Shown: positions 34,346 to 44,989, counted from the first letter of the stretch. The stretch: 64,000 bases of DNA from Lethocerus indicus (GCA_019843655.1 JACDQD010000005.1:32808954-32872953); one strand, 5' to 3'. The notes: generated by a model not told the origin, from the sequence alone. A program made the numbers and translations.

Positions 34346-34528
34346 TATAGGGGGTGTATCAAAATTAACTCTTAATTAACTAATTAATATTTGAATCGAA
34401 CTGCGGTGTAACGCTTCCGTTTGTACTGACCCTAAAAAGGGTTTTTTTAATAGGGGTTGCCACAATTTACTGCAAGAATTGTGTGGCGAATTCAGAATCT
34501 TGCGTCAACTTTTGGGACACCCCTATTG
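34346..34528. mobile_element. family C MITE, complete, ~183 bp
   Basis: The left end is TATAGGGGGTGTATCAAAATTA. The right end is TTGCGTCAACTTTTGGGACACC plus CCTATT. The interior reads CAGAACTGC...GTACTGACCCTAAAAAGGG and GGTTGCCACAATTTACTGC and matches the copy at 53453-53686 in reverse. It is non-coding. The termini resemble Tc1/mariner-superfamily ends; that is inference. Confidence 0.7.
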
Positions 34529-34712
34529 TACTGCGGTCGATTACACCCCTCTGTTTTCAATTGAGTTAATTTTAAAGATTCCCTAACGTTTGTTTTACGG
34601 CCTTTTACGGCCTTGTTTTATGCGCCATTAACCACGTATCATCCGGCGCTGGTTTCACCCCTGTAAACCGAAATGAGACGGGGACACGGAGTATTATTAA
34701 TATAGTTCAATG

Positions 34713-35022
34713 TACCCGTTTTGTGGTCCGCGAGGGGTTGGAATGTACCGTAGGTTCGTGACGGTCTATTCTTTCCGCCGGACCGGTTTGTCGGCCGTTC
34801 GCCGTCTTCAGTAGCGCGCTGTGTGTTAGTCACTGTTGGGGGCGCTCTATTATCACTCCCACGTTACTTACTTTCGCTGTACCAGAAAGTGACATGGGGG
34901 GGGGGAAGGGGCGGTGAGGATGCACTCGCAGGAAAAACGTCCAAAGTGACTACTGAAGACGGGGCGAGCGGCCGAAACGTCGGTCCTGCGGGAGACAGAA
35001 ACACAACGTACCTACGATATTA
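34713..35022. mobile_element. family A MITE, complete, ~310 bp
   Basis: The left terminus is CGTTTTGTGGTCCGCGAGGG, followed by GCCGGACCGGTTTGTCGGCC and CGTCTTCAGTAGCG. The right half has CGTCCAAAGTGACTACTGAA, GACGGGGCGAGCGGCCGAAA and GACAGAAACACAACGTACC. The two halves are imperfect inverse copies. Confidence 0.75.
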
Positions 35023-36071
35023 AATATACGTTAGAATTATAGTAGCGGCGTGGAGTTATGGCGTGGCGCGGGCTCCTAGCGGCTCCAGCTCCAGCTCCAG
35101 CTCCAGGGTCTGTTGACCCCATCAAGACCGCTCCCACATCGACCTCCTCATCGACGGTTGGGACGCAAGGGTTTCTTCTTCGAGAAATCCACCCCGCCCC
35201 CAAAAAAAAAAAATTTCAAAATTCCCGGACTCTCCCTAACGTTGTTGGCTGGATTGAGGCGCGGTACAGGGCGGCGGTCGAAGGGGGGTAAAATCTCTTT
35301 GATAATCAATTATACAATAATTATTACTTAAACGACCCTTATATAATATAAAGACAGGGCCCGGCGTGTTTTCCAACCCCCGCGGCACGTGCAACCTTCG
35401 CTTTTCCCCCATTTCACGTATTTTCCACGGAAGGCCAATCGGTCGGTTGAAAATTTTCCTTCACCGGCGAAAATCAGACACCCTTCGGGACTCAAAGGGC
35501 GTGGGCGCTTTTACGGGGGAAAAGCGCCGAGTTCATGGAGAGGGGGCCCTTTTTCGGACAAAGGGCACCAAATTACAAACAATCCGCGTAATTGTCTTAT
35601 TGAAATTTTCTGTACTCCTACCGAGTATCAATTCGGAAAAACTCCCCTGTATGCATTTTTAGTACGCGTGTAAAATATAGTCGAAAAAACCGGTCGGCAA
35701 TACGTTTAAGCTTCGCTAAGTTCGCTAAGTATGTAAAGTGCATCTTCCGAACCGGCTTAACGGTGCATCGCCCCCCCCCACCCCACCCCCAACACAGAGT
35801 CCAAGTCCAACTCGAAGCACACGAACAACACAAAGTGCATTGTCTTCCTCGTCCGTGATGACGCGTCACAGCGAATTCCTCCACTCGTTACCGGCGAGAG
35901 ACGTGACGTTTAAATAAATACAGTTTTGCGTTGGCCCGGGGTTACGCCCTACCCCCCCCAACCCCCCCACTTGTCAGCGGTCTACGACCCGGAAAAACGT
36001 ATTGTAAATTTATATTTCGGGGGGGGGAAACCGTTCGGGGAAATATCGCCTATAGAGATCGAGCTGATATC
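35023..36071. other. unannotated; (AGCTCC)n at ~35084-35104
   Basis: It contains an AGCTCC hexamer repeat, C/G homopolymers near 35770-35800 and several short overlapping frames. No gene is supported. Confidence 0.5.
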
Positions 36072-36322
36072 CGGTCGGCAACTAAGTTATTTGGGGGGGG
36101 GGGGGGGGAATTCACCGCACAACAAGTGGCGTTATAAGATTCTTCGAAACGTTATTATTTATGGTCTTTTCTGTAAAATTCGGTATCGAAATTGCATCGA
36201 GCTCGATGACGACCGAATGAAGGCCGTTATCGATTCGGTCTATCAGTGCACAAAAGAATGTTGTGTGACGCACTTAAAAATATGTACAACGCCACTTGTT
36301 GTACGTCCTTAGTTGCCGACCA
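36072..36322 (+). mobile_element. mariner MITE, family B long subtype
   Basis: The left end is CCGGTCGGCAACTAAGTTAT and the right end ACGTCCTTAGTTGCCGACC. The inner pair ACAACAAGTGGCGTT and AACGCCACTTGTTGT is inverted. A G run at about 36092-36108 interrupts the left subterminal part. Confidence 0.75.
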
Positions 36323-36506
36323 AATGGTTCGGGAATATTCGCTAGACCGGTAGCGGACCCAAAATCAAACTCTAATCATCCTATATATCATGCTATATAT
36401 TGAAATGAACAATGTTTATCACATAAAAGTTGACGTTGAGACGTGCACGTACCGTCCGTTTAACTTTAACTTACGGCCGAATTCAAGTTCCAGTCACTTC
36501 GGACAG

Positions 36507-36509
<3 letters not shown>

Positions 36510-36541
<32 letters not shown>
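36510..36541. repeat. (TA)n microsatellite
   Basis: A TA run directly left of the family D array, as at 13051. Confidence 0.95.
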
Positions 36542-36544
<3 letters not shown>

Positions 36545-36546
<2 letters not shown>

Positions 36547-37262
36547 GGGGTCCCAAAAAAAATGTATCCACTGTTTAAAAGTCCATAACTTATTGACGGA
36601 ATTGTCTCTCATTTTTGATGAAAGTCTAGCTTAAAGTCCAACTTGAAGAGATATCGCCACTGTAGGTGTTCGAAATTGTCACCATTATTGGTCAACATTA
36701 ACTGTTTTTCCATAGATTATACAGAAGGTGGTCCAAAAAAATGTATCCACTCTTTAACAGTCCATAACTTGCAAACTAATTGACGGAGTTGTGTCTCATT
36801 TTTGGTGAAAGTGTAGCTTAAAGTCCAACTTAAAGAGATATCGCACTGTAGGTGTTCGAAATGGTCACCATTATTGGTCAACATTCACTGTTTTTCCATA
36901 GATTATACAGAAGGTGGTCCAAAAAAATGTATCCACTCTTTAACAGTCCATAACTTGCAAACTAATTGACGGAGTTGTGTCTCATTTTTGGTGAAAGTGT
37001 AGCTTAAAGTCCAACTTGAAGAGATATCACCACTGTAGGTGTTCGAAATTGTCACCATTATTGGTCAACATTAACTGTTTTTCCATAGATTATACAGAAG
37101 GTGGTCCAAAAAAATGTATCCACTCTTTAACAGTCCATAACTTGCAAACTAATTGACGGAGTTGTGTCTCATTTTTGGTGAAAGTGTAGCAAAGTCCAAC
37201 CGCTGTAGGTGTTCGCACCATTATTGGTCAGTTCCATAGATTATACAGTGGTCCACCACTAA
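36545..37262 (-). repeat. family D tandem array, inverted relative to 15.6 kb (~4 copies)
   Basis: GTGGTCCAAAAAAATGTATC, CTTGCAAACTAATTGACGGA, GTAGCTTAAAGTCCAACTT, GGTGTTCGAAATGGTCACC and TTTTTCCATAGATTATACAG recur every ~185 bp. The first unit starts GGGGTCCCAAAAAAAATG and may be the original outer end. The last unit (37190-37262) has lost many short pieces. Confidence 0.92.
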
Positions 37263-37291
37263 CAGTCCATATATTAGACTAGACGCCTTTT

Positions 37292-37321
<30 letters not shown>
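37292..37321. repeat. (TA)n microsatellite
   Basis: About 15 TA units. Confidence 0.93.
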
Positions 37322-37326
<5 letters not shown>

Positions 37327-37433
37327 ATATTGGAGTTTGAGAATAAAGTATGCGTACATACCGTTAATTGAACTTAAGCCCTGTAATATTTAACACTTTG
37401 TCAACGTATTTTCTCGTGTATTCAGAAATATAT

Positions 37434-37487
37434 CGGGTCGGCAACTAAGTCATTGCATTTGTGTTTACGCCAGTTTACATCTTCAAA

Positions 37488-37544
<57 letters not shown>

Positions 37545-37575
37545 CATTCTGAAATGTTGTATTACAACATGCCGA
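37434..37575 (+). mobile_element. mariner MITE, family B, with central TA expansion
   Basis: GGGTCGGCAACTAAGTCATTG starts the copy (shown in part). CATCTTCAAACC is followed by a TA run (about 37491-37541) and then AGAGCATTCTGAAATG. The run sits where the copy at 3882 has GTCTATAGAGTATATTC. The right terminus is missing. Confidence 0.7.
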
Positions 37576-37749
37576 TTTGGAACTGAAATTTGAAAAACGA
37601 ACCGTGTCCGAGGAAAAAGTGTTCCGGTAACGTGTAATTATTGTTGATTGCGCGATGAAAAAAATTTCAAAAAGAAAAAAAAATTACCGTAGATTTCCTG
37701 TGTTTCTGTCTCCCTAGTAGAAGTACTGTCGTCACTTGTTGCTCTACTC

Positions 37750-37781
37750 GGGTCGGCAACTAAGTTTTACGCACGTTTCAA

Positions 37782-37839
<58 letters not shown>

Positions 37840-37890
37840 AGTATATTCTGAAATGGGTAGAATCCGCAATTATTTAGTTGCCAACCCGAC
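37750..37890 (+). mobile_element. mariner MITE, family B, with central TA expansion
   Basis: The left end is GGGTCGGCAACTAAG, the right end AATTATTTAGTTGCCAACCC. Between TTTCAAGC and GGAGTATATTCTGAAATG lies a TA run (about 37783-37838). Most of the right subterminal part is deleted. Confidence 0.75.
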
Positions 37891-38507
37891 GCATATATGA
37901 CCGGGAACTGAATTTTGGGTTGGAGAGTGAAAATTTGTATTTTCTCGATGTTGTTATGTATACAGAGAGAGAGAGAGAGAGATATGATAATGCAGTGGGA
38001 GGAGAAGGGAAAAAAAGTGTACAGGATGAATAAGTGGTAGGGGCTGAAATGGGTAGAGTGTTTGGTGGCGTTCTGTCGCGCTTTTGATCCGACTGTACCT
38101 GTAGGTACCGCGACCGGGTACACAGCCGGTGTATTTGGGGCGTGTGCATCGGTGCATAATGCCTGAAGGGGGTTTGGGAGGAGGAGGAGTAGGAGGTGGA
38201 GAAGGGGGCTTATGCAACTCCCTCCCTCCATCCCTCCATCCCTCCCTTCCACCCCCCGATATGTTGTCCGTCTCTCTCGCTCCCATTGAAGGACTCGGAG
38301 GTGGGCAGCGCGAGAGCTTTTTCCATAAAAAAATAAAAAAAATAAAAAAATAAAAAAAAAAAACACCCACAACACCACACCCAACAGGGGATCGGCGCAA
38401 TTATGTCCGTCATCCCGTCGGTGAATCATCGGCCGCCTCCACCACCTCCGATACCACAAAATACCAGTTTCCAAGTAGGTGTTTCATGCTCCCCCCCCCC
38501 ACTCTTC
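37891..38507. other. unannotated low-complexity region
   Basis: Short GA run (about 37963-37982), TCCCTCCA repeats near 38220-38250 and AAAATAAA repeats near 38328-38362. Frames that run through them on the minus strand have no support. Confidence 0.6.
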
Positions 38508-38668
38508 AGCTAGACCGGAGTTTCGGCCGCTGCCCCATCTTCGTAAGCGCTGCGTCTGTCACTCTTCCGGGGACACTTTCCGGGGATGTTTTCCCGGGGG
38601 AAGTGACAATACCGCTGAAGATGGGGGGCGAGCGGGGGCGAGTAACCGGTCTAGCGAAAGGCCCGAAA
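38508..38668. mobile_element. family A MITE, compact copy
   Basis: GCTAGACCGGAGTTTCGGCC with CCATCTTCGTAAGCGCTG faces GCTGAAGATGGGGGGCGAGC and ACCGGTCTAGCGAAAGGCC. The centre is very short. Confidence 0.65.
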
Positions 38669-38725
38669 ATCGCATAGAACCCGGTCATCAATAATCAATG
38701 TATATCAGGTACAACGCTATAAAAG

Positions 38726-38780
38726 GGATATCGACCTTACGGCCCTCGAGTGTAATAAGGTCCAAAATTGCATTTCCGGT
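38726..38780 (-). repeat. family K dispersed repeat, inverted copy
   Basis: ATCGACCTTACGGCCCTCGAG and AATAAGGTCCAAAATTGC (both partly quoted) are the reverse complement of the family K core at 11.47 and 11.64 kb. The region 38781-39079 holds no gene. Confidence 0.55.
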
Positions 38781-39079
38781 ATATATGCATTTGAAGACGA
38801 CGAAAATGTAATTTCACCCTTGCGGCCCTCGGAAATCGCATACCACGGGTCCTCGATCGTCCCTGTATATTAGATATATTTGACATTTATTACGGTAATA
38901 AAGCCTTTTGTCACGATTTAACTACTGTTGTGGGTACAACGGACGGGTGGCCCTAGAGGAGAGTGGCCGCGAAAGGGCAGATTGGTATTAGGAGGGAGTA
39001 AGGGCGGTAAGGACTTCGTGGACTGTCTGTATGTTGAGGTAGTTACGAACGGTGATATTTGAAACATGACCGGGGAGCC

Positions 39080-39440
39080 GGTTTCTCTGTCTCCTTCTCG
39101 CTGGTTTGGTCTTTCGCCGTCTTCAGTAGCACTGTGGTTTTTTCCCGGGAGGGCATCCTCACTGCACTGTCACTACTGTCACCCGTACTTGTGCATTCCG
39201 CCCTACCGGCCTTTCTACACTTGTACGTACGTACTCGTGACATGTACAAGACATTGTACATGACGGTACACGTGACACTGTGCGACAGTAGAGTGAGGAC
39301 GTCCCCCCAGGGAAAAATATCCAAAGTGCCACGGACAGTGACTACTGGCACACGGCGCTACTGAAGATGGCGAGCGGCCCAAACCTTCCGGTCTAGCAAA
39401 ACACCAGACCGGCGAGATAGGAGACCCTTCCAACCCTTAA
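39080..39440. mobile_element. family A MITE, ~360 bp
   Basis: The left half has CTCCTTCTCGCTGGTTTGG, TTTCGCCGTCTTCAGTAGCA and GCATCCTCACTGCACTGTC. The centre contains an extra imperfect palindrome rich in GTAC and ACATGT. The right half has AATATCCAAAGTGCC, GCTACTGAAGATGGCGAGCG and GGTCTAGCAAAACACCAGACC. Confidence 0.7.
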
Positions 39441-39504
39441 TGTATCATATACGTGCATTCGAGACCGTCTACGGTTTATCTCTCCGAATATATTGACGCG
39501 TACT

Positions 39505-39545
39505 TAAAAATATGTACAACGCCACTTGTTGTGCGGTCTCAGTTT
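39505..39545 (-). mobile_element. family B long-subtype fragment
   Basis: TGTACAACGCCACTTGTTGTG is the inner block of the long mariner subtype (partly quoted). A (TA)n run follows at about 39605-39636. Confidence 0.5.
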
Positions 39546-39603
39546 GATGTCCGTTTTAAGTGCGTACATCGGATTGATACCGACTTAATATTAAAATATC
39601 GGA

Positions 39604-39639
<36 letters not shown>

Positions 39640-39942
39640 CTCGAGTACATTGGGGTGGCGTGAGGGCAAATTTTCGAAAAGTCATCGCGTGCAATTATTC
39701 TCAAAACATATCGGGTATATGTAATTCAACACGCGGGTGCTCATAACGGGGTTGGGAAACCGGAGGGTTGGCAATTCCAAAGCTTCAGTATTAGTAGGGG
39801 AGGGGGGTTGGGGGGGCGTTTGGGGGTGTGGGGGGAGCAGCCTCATCATTTTAGATGCAACTCTGTATTAACCCTGATTCCAATATCGGTTCCGCTTTGA
39901 TCCCGTACCCCGATAACCAACTACCCCTATTGGAATACGAAT

Positions 39943-39961
39943 ATATATATATATATATATA
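39943..39961. repeat. (TA)n microsatellite
   Basis: A short TA run. The surrounding 39640-40245 has poly-G stretches and no supported gene. Confidence 0.9.
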
Positions 39962-40246
39962 ATATTGGGGATGCGGATTAAGTTTCCACGTGGTTGACCC
40001 CGACCACGGGGGCTGTCGGCATGGGGGGGGGGTTGGAAACGTATACGAGAATTGAAGTGCATCGGGGAAAAAAAAGTTTCGTTTTTTTGAAAATTGAACC
40101 GACAGCAGGCTCCCAATTATCCCTGAAAAGTACTTCGAAACTTAAATTACTGTAGACAAAAAATTGACAATATTCGAAGCTATATGTTCTGTATCGAACT
40201 ATTGGGGTGGTGGGGGGATTGGGGTTGAAATCTACGGTATATTATA

Positions 40247-40439
40247 TTGGGTTGGCAACTGAATAATTGCGGATTTTTCGGGGTGTCTGCACCCTTATCA
40301 TGTACCGCATTTTTTGAATAGTCGGCACGTCGTGCAATTAAACATTTCATAATATACTCTACTATAGTTTTGAAGCCGTCTAAATCCGGCGACGAAACCC
40401 CACCCCACCCCCGGCAAAGACTTAGTTGCCGACCCAATC
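40247..40439 (+). mobile_element. mariner MITE, family B, ~193 bp
   Basis: The left end is TTGGGTTGGCAACTGAATAA and the right end ACTTAGTTGCCGACCCAA. The central site reads CATAATATACTCTACTATAG without TA expansion. A close match to the ends of canonical mariner elements. Confidence 0.8.
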
Positions 40440-40837
40440 TACTATTTTCTACTATAGTATCAACACCCGTCGTACTTAGTTTCACCTAAAAATGGGGAAA
40501 AAAGTTACACAGGATAATACGATCGAATGTCGGTTTCTGTCTACGATTGCATATAATAACTGCATTCTGTGTATTATGCGCTGTTCTACTGCAGGCCCGC
40601 ACACGGCCTATTTATAAGTGTTCCAGACGTGTATGGGGGTGGGGGTGGGTTTATTCCCTAGAAATATACAGTTCGCTATGGGGCTTAAAACCCTGTTACA
40701 TATTCCCGCCCCCCCACCCCTCGAAACGAAGCCCCTAACGCTTTATTCAATAATAGAAGTCTAGGGTTGGCTCAAACTGATTTCCCTTATAGACTTCCCT
40801 CCCGTCTATTGTAATTTACACTACAGGGTATTGTATG

Positions 40838-40905
40838 GGGGGTGTCCCATTGTACAACGCGTTTTCCGTTGTTGTTGAACAATATTTCAGAAATGATGAA
40901 AGTTT
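40838..40905 (+). mobile_element. family C MITE terminus
   Basis: GGGGGGTGTCCCATTGTACAA and GTTGAACAATATTTCAGAAA (both partly quoted) match family C. The region 40440-40837 holds no supported gene. Confidence 0.5.
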
Positions 40906-41081
40906 CGATAGATACCTTCGAAAGTTACATAGATAACCCCCATCCGGCGTACTTAATAACAATTAAAACAGAAAAAAAAATTGCGAAAATTGAGTTTTCC
41001 GCCCGAATTGACCTCGGCGTACGCCTCTCATCCCAGTGGCGGTTTATTCCGCGCCATCTGCCATTTAAAACAGCCCCATGA
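40893..41081 (+). CDS. unrecognised open frame beside a family C end
   Basis: After ACAATATTTCAG the frame reads MMKVSIDTFESYIDNPHPAY, then IKTEKKIAKIEFSARIDLG and ends TGA. Composition is protein-like, but the ATG and the acceptor-like TTTCAG are part of the family C repeat. It may be chance or a small exon. Confidence 0.18.
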   Translation: MMKVSIDTFESYIDNPHPAYLITIKTEKKIAKIEFSARIDLGVRLSSQWRFIPRHLPFKTAP

Positions 41082-41283
41082 ATTGAAACATGATTTTTTC
41101 CCCATCGCCGGTATTATGACCTTGTTTGTGTCGTCCGGGTAACGTGCGGGCGTACGAACGTACACGTACACGTGCCGCAAGCGTTGACCAATCATTGTCC
41201 GTAACCGACCTTTGAACTCTTTTCCACCCCACCCAGCTCCCCCCAAACAACCACCACTCAATCATTCTGAATCATGCTGTACA

Positions 41284-41516
<233 letters not shown>

Positions 41517-41582
41517 ACCCTACCCTGGATGATATTGAACGTGAAATTGTAATGAAACGCAACACAAAGTTATTGTTCCCAT

Positions 41583-41886
41583 CTGTTGTTGTGGTCTGCG
41601 AGGTTGGAATACGGGGTAGATTTCGGTTCGGTCTTCTGCCATACCTGCCGGTAGATGGCTCGCCACCTTCAGTAGCACTGTGTCGGTCACTGTTGGGGCC
41701 ACTTTGATTATTTTCGGGCACTGTGACAGTGACAGTGGAGGAGGTGGCCGCCAGGAAAACGTCCAGAGTGTGCCCCAACAACAGTGAGAGACACAGTGCT
41801 ACTGAGGATGGCGAGCGGCCGAAACCCCAAAAACCGGCGAGAGTGCAGACAGAAATCTACGCTATTCCGACCCCCGGCCGCAAAGT
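41583..41886. mobile_element. family A MITE, complete, ~300 bp
   Basis: It begins TGTTGTTGTGGTCTGCGAGG, continues with GGCTCGCCACCTTCAGTAGC and TTGGGGCCACTTTGATTATT, and returns through GTGACAGTGACAGTGGAGG, GTCCAGAGTGTGCCCCAAC and GCTACTGAGGATGGCGAGCG. The hairpin motif is degraded. Confidence 0.72.
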
Positions 41887-41966
41887 ACATGTATTTTGGA
41901 CTTGAGAAAATCGCTTTACCAAAGTGGGATAAGTAAAATAAACGTTCTCTCTCTCTCTCTCTCCAG

Positions 41967-42127
41967 TAGGAGGAGGCGGTGGGCACAGCCGGCCAGGTTC
42001 ATTGACACAAAGGCGCGTTGACAGTGATCAACGTCGTCAATTGCACTCCCTACAGTCGGGTAAACAAGTAAATACGGATATTGGCACAGAGATTAAAAAT
42101 TTAATCTCGACTCAATCTACGGCTTAA
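41967..42127 (+). CDS. candidate terminal exon, unknown product
   Basis: A (CT)n run at 41947-41963 and CCAG form a textbook acceptor with AG at 41965-41966. Starting in phase 2, 52 codons are open to TAA at 42125-42127. The peptide opens with five Gly, then HSRPGSLTQRRVDSDQRRQ and SGKQVNTDIGTEIKNLISTQ, a polar tail without membrane segments. An AATAAA lies about 120 bp beyond the stop. The upstream exons are not identified; a family A element and the (GA)113 tract would lie in the intron. The product is not recognised. Confidence 0.48.
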
Positions 42128-42247
42128 AGTTCAATTTTCGAAGACTCGAATTGCCTCCGCTTGACAATACGATAAGCGACATTGATGTCGAGCTCAAGTA
42201 TCGAGTGGAGAAAACGTGGTGGCTAATTGGGAATTTTCAAATCGAAG

Positions 42248-42253
42248 AATAAA
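42248..42253 (+). promoter_or_regulatory. candidate polyadenylation signal AATAAA
   Basis: The hexamer lies about 120 bp after the TAA of the exon ending at 42127 and is followed by a T/G-rich stretch (TTTTGTATTCCTGTCC), as expected for a cleavage site. Confidence 0.45.
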
Positions 42254-42367
42254 TTTTGTATTCCTGTCCGTAAACAGGGTAGTATGGATTTGAACATACC
42301 GGGAAGCCCATTAGGTACCGAATTTTTTTACTGAAATTTCGCATAAGACGCATTAGTTTCTGTCCAC

Positions 42368-42537
42368 GCGAAGTTTCTGTCTCCTTCGCCGGTCCGGTCT
42401 TTGCTAGACCGGTTTCGGCCGTTCGCCGTCTTCAGTAGCGCTGTGTTACTGTCACTGTTGGGGCACTTTGATGTTTTTCGGGCATCCTCACTTGGGCCCA
42501 CTGTCACTTTCACATTGTACTGTAATGTTTGTCAGTC

Positions 42538-42538
<1 letters not shown>
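42368..42538 (+). mobile_element. family A left half ending in a TA run
   Basis: GTTTCTGTCTCCTTCGCCGG, GGTCTTTGCTAGACCGG, CGTCTTCAGTAGCGCTG, GGGGCACTTTGATGTTTTTC and TCACTTTCACATTGTACTG are all present. At the point where the right half should begin, the sequence enters a TA microsatellite. Confidence 0.72.
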
Positions 42539-42539
<1 letters not shown>

Positions 42540-42624
<85 letters not shown>

Positions 42625-42719
42625 CGCAGACCACAAAACAGGTATATCAAAAGTTCCTGTCATATTGGAAAAAATTAAAAAAAATCAACTATCCCCATTA
42701 TGTAGTTGATAGTAATAAT

Positions 42720-42783
<64 letters not shown>

Positions 42784-42889
42784 ATTCCAACCCCTCGCAG
42801 ACCACAAAACAGGTATATCAAAAGTTCCTGTCATATCGGAAAAAATTTAAAAAAAAAAATCAACCGATCCCCATTTGGGGCTTACTGTA

Positions 42890-42963
<74 letters not shown>

Positions 42964-43076
42964 ATTCCAACCCCTCGCAGACCATTAAAACAGGTATATC
43001 AAAAGTTCCTGTCATATCGGAAAAAATTTAAAAAAAAAAATCAACCGATCCCCATTTAGGGCCTACTGTAGTTGAT
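42540..43076 (+). repeat. triplicated (TA)n plus family A right terminus
   Basis: TA runs at about 42540-42619, 42726-42771 and 42891-42955 are each followed by a TG run and CAGACCACAAAACAGGTATA, CAAAAGTTCCTGTCATAT and AAATCAACCGATCCCCATT. The second and third copies also have TATTCCAACCCCTCGCAGACC. The terminus and its flank were thus amplified about three times. Confidence 0.85.
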
Positions 43077-43964
43077 GGGTTGAAGGGCGTTTCTTTGGAT
43101 CGGAATATCAGTATGTCTGATATCATATTCCATATCTTTCGCGTCGCTTTCAATATATTCTAATTTCGTTGTGGCCGAGGTGAAAACTTTTCAAGTCCGC
43201 CCTTAACCTAAGTCCGACTTTGTTCTCGAAGTCCGATATTCTTCCTGCAACTATGTTACCCGAAAGCCAGTCGGCGATATTTTCGTAGTATCCAATTTTT
43301 TTTTATTTTTTAGTCAATTATAATATTTATATACTCAGATATCTAGTTCGACGTCCGATATACGACCGAATTATTTTGCCGAGCGGAAAAGCCGACGGTG
43401 GAAACCCCCGCCACCCCATTTCCCGGATCCAGACAACCCCTTATTTATACAGAACATAGTCCCGGGGGTTGGGAGAGAGAGAGAGAGAGCCGCCCCTATA
43501 TATGTAGGTCGAGCCGAGACGATGTCGCTCTATCTCCGAATAATATAAAGGGAGGGTTTTTCCCCTCTTTTTCTCCCTCCCCCCACCAACCCTTAGGTCC
43601 GGCAAGGGATGGGACGTTTTGAGAAATGGTAACCGATCGCTTTTATACGTACGACTTTATGGACGCAGCCAGACGTTATATATGGGTCTCTCTCTCTCCC
43701 GATCATTTTTATCTATTATGTATTATATATTCCGTATATTTTTCGGTCCGTATATTTCAGTTAGGGGCCGGGGACATAATACCGCAGGAGGGACAGCCGG
43801 TTGGTCCTCGACTGCGATATGAGCCCTTCTGAGGGGTGGAATTTTGAAATTCTACCATTAAAGGAGAATTCACCCCCATTTCCGATTCCAACCTTTTTCC
43901 GCTCTCGTCATGGTACCGTTCCAAGAAACGAATACCGAAACCCCCCCCGGAGTCTTCTCATTTT
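43077..43964. other. unannotated
   Basis: No gene recognised. A short GA run lies at about 43471-43488. Confidence 0.5.
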
Positions 43965-44174
43965 GGAGTTCAAGATTAATTTCCGAAGCGACAGAAAATA
44001 CGAAATAGGGGCTTCAATAAAAATACCCGTCAAATCTTCGCCCAACGAAATATATTTATTTATCGAATTGTTAAAATATTTCTCAAGGGAGGCCGGCAAA
44101 AATGATACTCTTTTCATTAAACTAAGTCCTGCATACTTCATACTGTCCAGTAAGGGCTGGAGCGGAAGTACTAA
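43965..44174 (+). CDS. candidate internal exon, unknown product
   Basis: The frame reads LLILEFKINFRSDRKYEIG, IKIPVKSSPNEIYLFIELLK and AGKNDTLFIKLSPAYFILSS and ends at a perfect donor CTAA|GTAAGT at 44175. The 5' edge is uncertain: CCCGGAG at about 43953 or ATTTTGGAG at about 43972 may be the acceptor. The pattern (small basic strand, Gly, then a leucine-rich helix and a K..D.LFI stretch) loosely recalls the catalytic core of tyrosine recombinases, but no catalytic residue can be assigned. A minus-strand frame is also open over the same bases. A family B MITE starts 10 bp after the donor. Confidence 0.33.
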
Positions 44175-44183
44175 GTAAGTAAG

Positions 44184-44287
44184 TTGGGTTGGCAACTAAA
44201 TAATTGCGGATTCTTCGGCTGTTTCCACCCTTATTATGTCGTGCATTTTTTTTTGTTAGTCGTGCTGTAATTAAACATTTCAGAATA

Positions 44288-44351
<64 letters not shown>

Positions 44352-44384
44352 GAAACCCCGCAATGACTTAGTTGCCGAGCCGAT
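44184..44384 (+). mobile_element. mariner MITE, family B, with central TA expansion
   Basis: The left end is TTGGGTTGGCAACTAAATAA and the right end CAATGACTTAGTTGCCGAGC. After CATTTCAGAATACTC a TA run of about 58 bp (44291-44348) fills the site that other copies have unexpanded. Confidence 0.82.
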
Positions 44385-44989
44385 ACATTCCGAATGTAAT
44401 TTTTTTTAAATTCTAATCGACGCTTATAAATCAGAAAAAATTAAATAAAAAAAAAGGACGCGTTTTACCGACTCTAAAATGAATACAGCCCTTAATCGGA
44501 GGATCTACGCTCTTGAGAATTTCGCACTGTAGCTTCCGATGGGAAAGTTTAATGGAAAACTTTTGGATTTTGTTCGGGGTGGGGGGTGGGGGAAGGGGGC
44601 GGCCCCAACAACAACAACAACAAGCAAGCTTGTTGAGCAGTTTTCTCCGATGAATAATTGAATAAGATAAATTTCCACCGGCCGCCCCCAAACACAACTG
44701 GAAAAAGGGGGGTAAAAACTTTCGATATTCGGCCCCCCACCCCCTTCTTCATTTGTGAGGAAAAACTTTCTGTAAAAGCACGTGTCTCGACTGTGACCTC
44801 CGCGTAGTGGTTAGCGGAGATCAGATTGTCTGACAAGAGTCGGACATAAAATTGAATAGAATTTTGTGTGAAACCGATAATTTCAATAAAAATTACACGA
44901 GCCATATCACTAAATGTAATAGCGTAATTCGTATCAGCCTATTACGAATTGAATTCCAATTTTTAGGATAAAAATATTTGTAGTTTCGT
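44385..44989. other. unannotated; possible minus-strand frame at 44743-44905
   Basis: A minus-strand frame starting at 44905 reads MARVIFIEIIGFTQNSIQFY then LLSDNLISANHYAEVTVETR and is mixed in composition, but no splice site or domain supports it. CGTAGTGGTTAGCGG near 44800 resembles a tRNA A box without the rest of a tRNA. A (CAA)n run lies near 44606-44622. Confidence 0.3.

Noticed and set aside
35926..36312. 128-codon plus-strand frame
   Set aside because: Most of its length is a family B MITE with a poly-G insertion, not a transposase.
37767..38474. 235-codon minus-strand frame
   Set aside because: It is built from TA, GA and A/T-rich low-complexity tracts.
44795..44865. tRNA-like segment (CGTAGTGGTTAGCGG)
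   Set aside because: Only an A-box-like stretch is present. There is no acceptor pairing, anticodon stem or B box.
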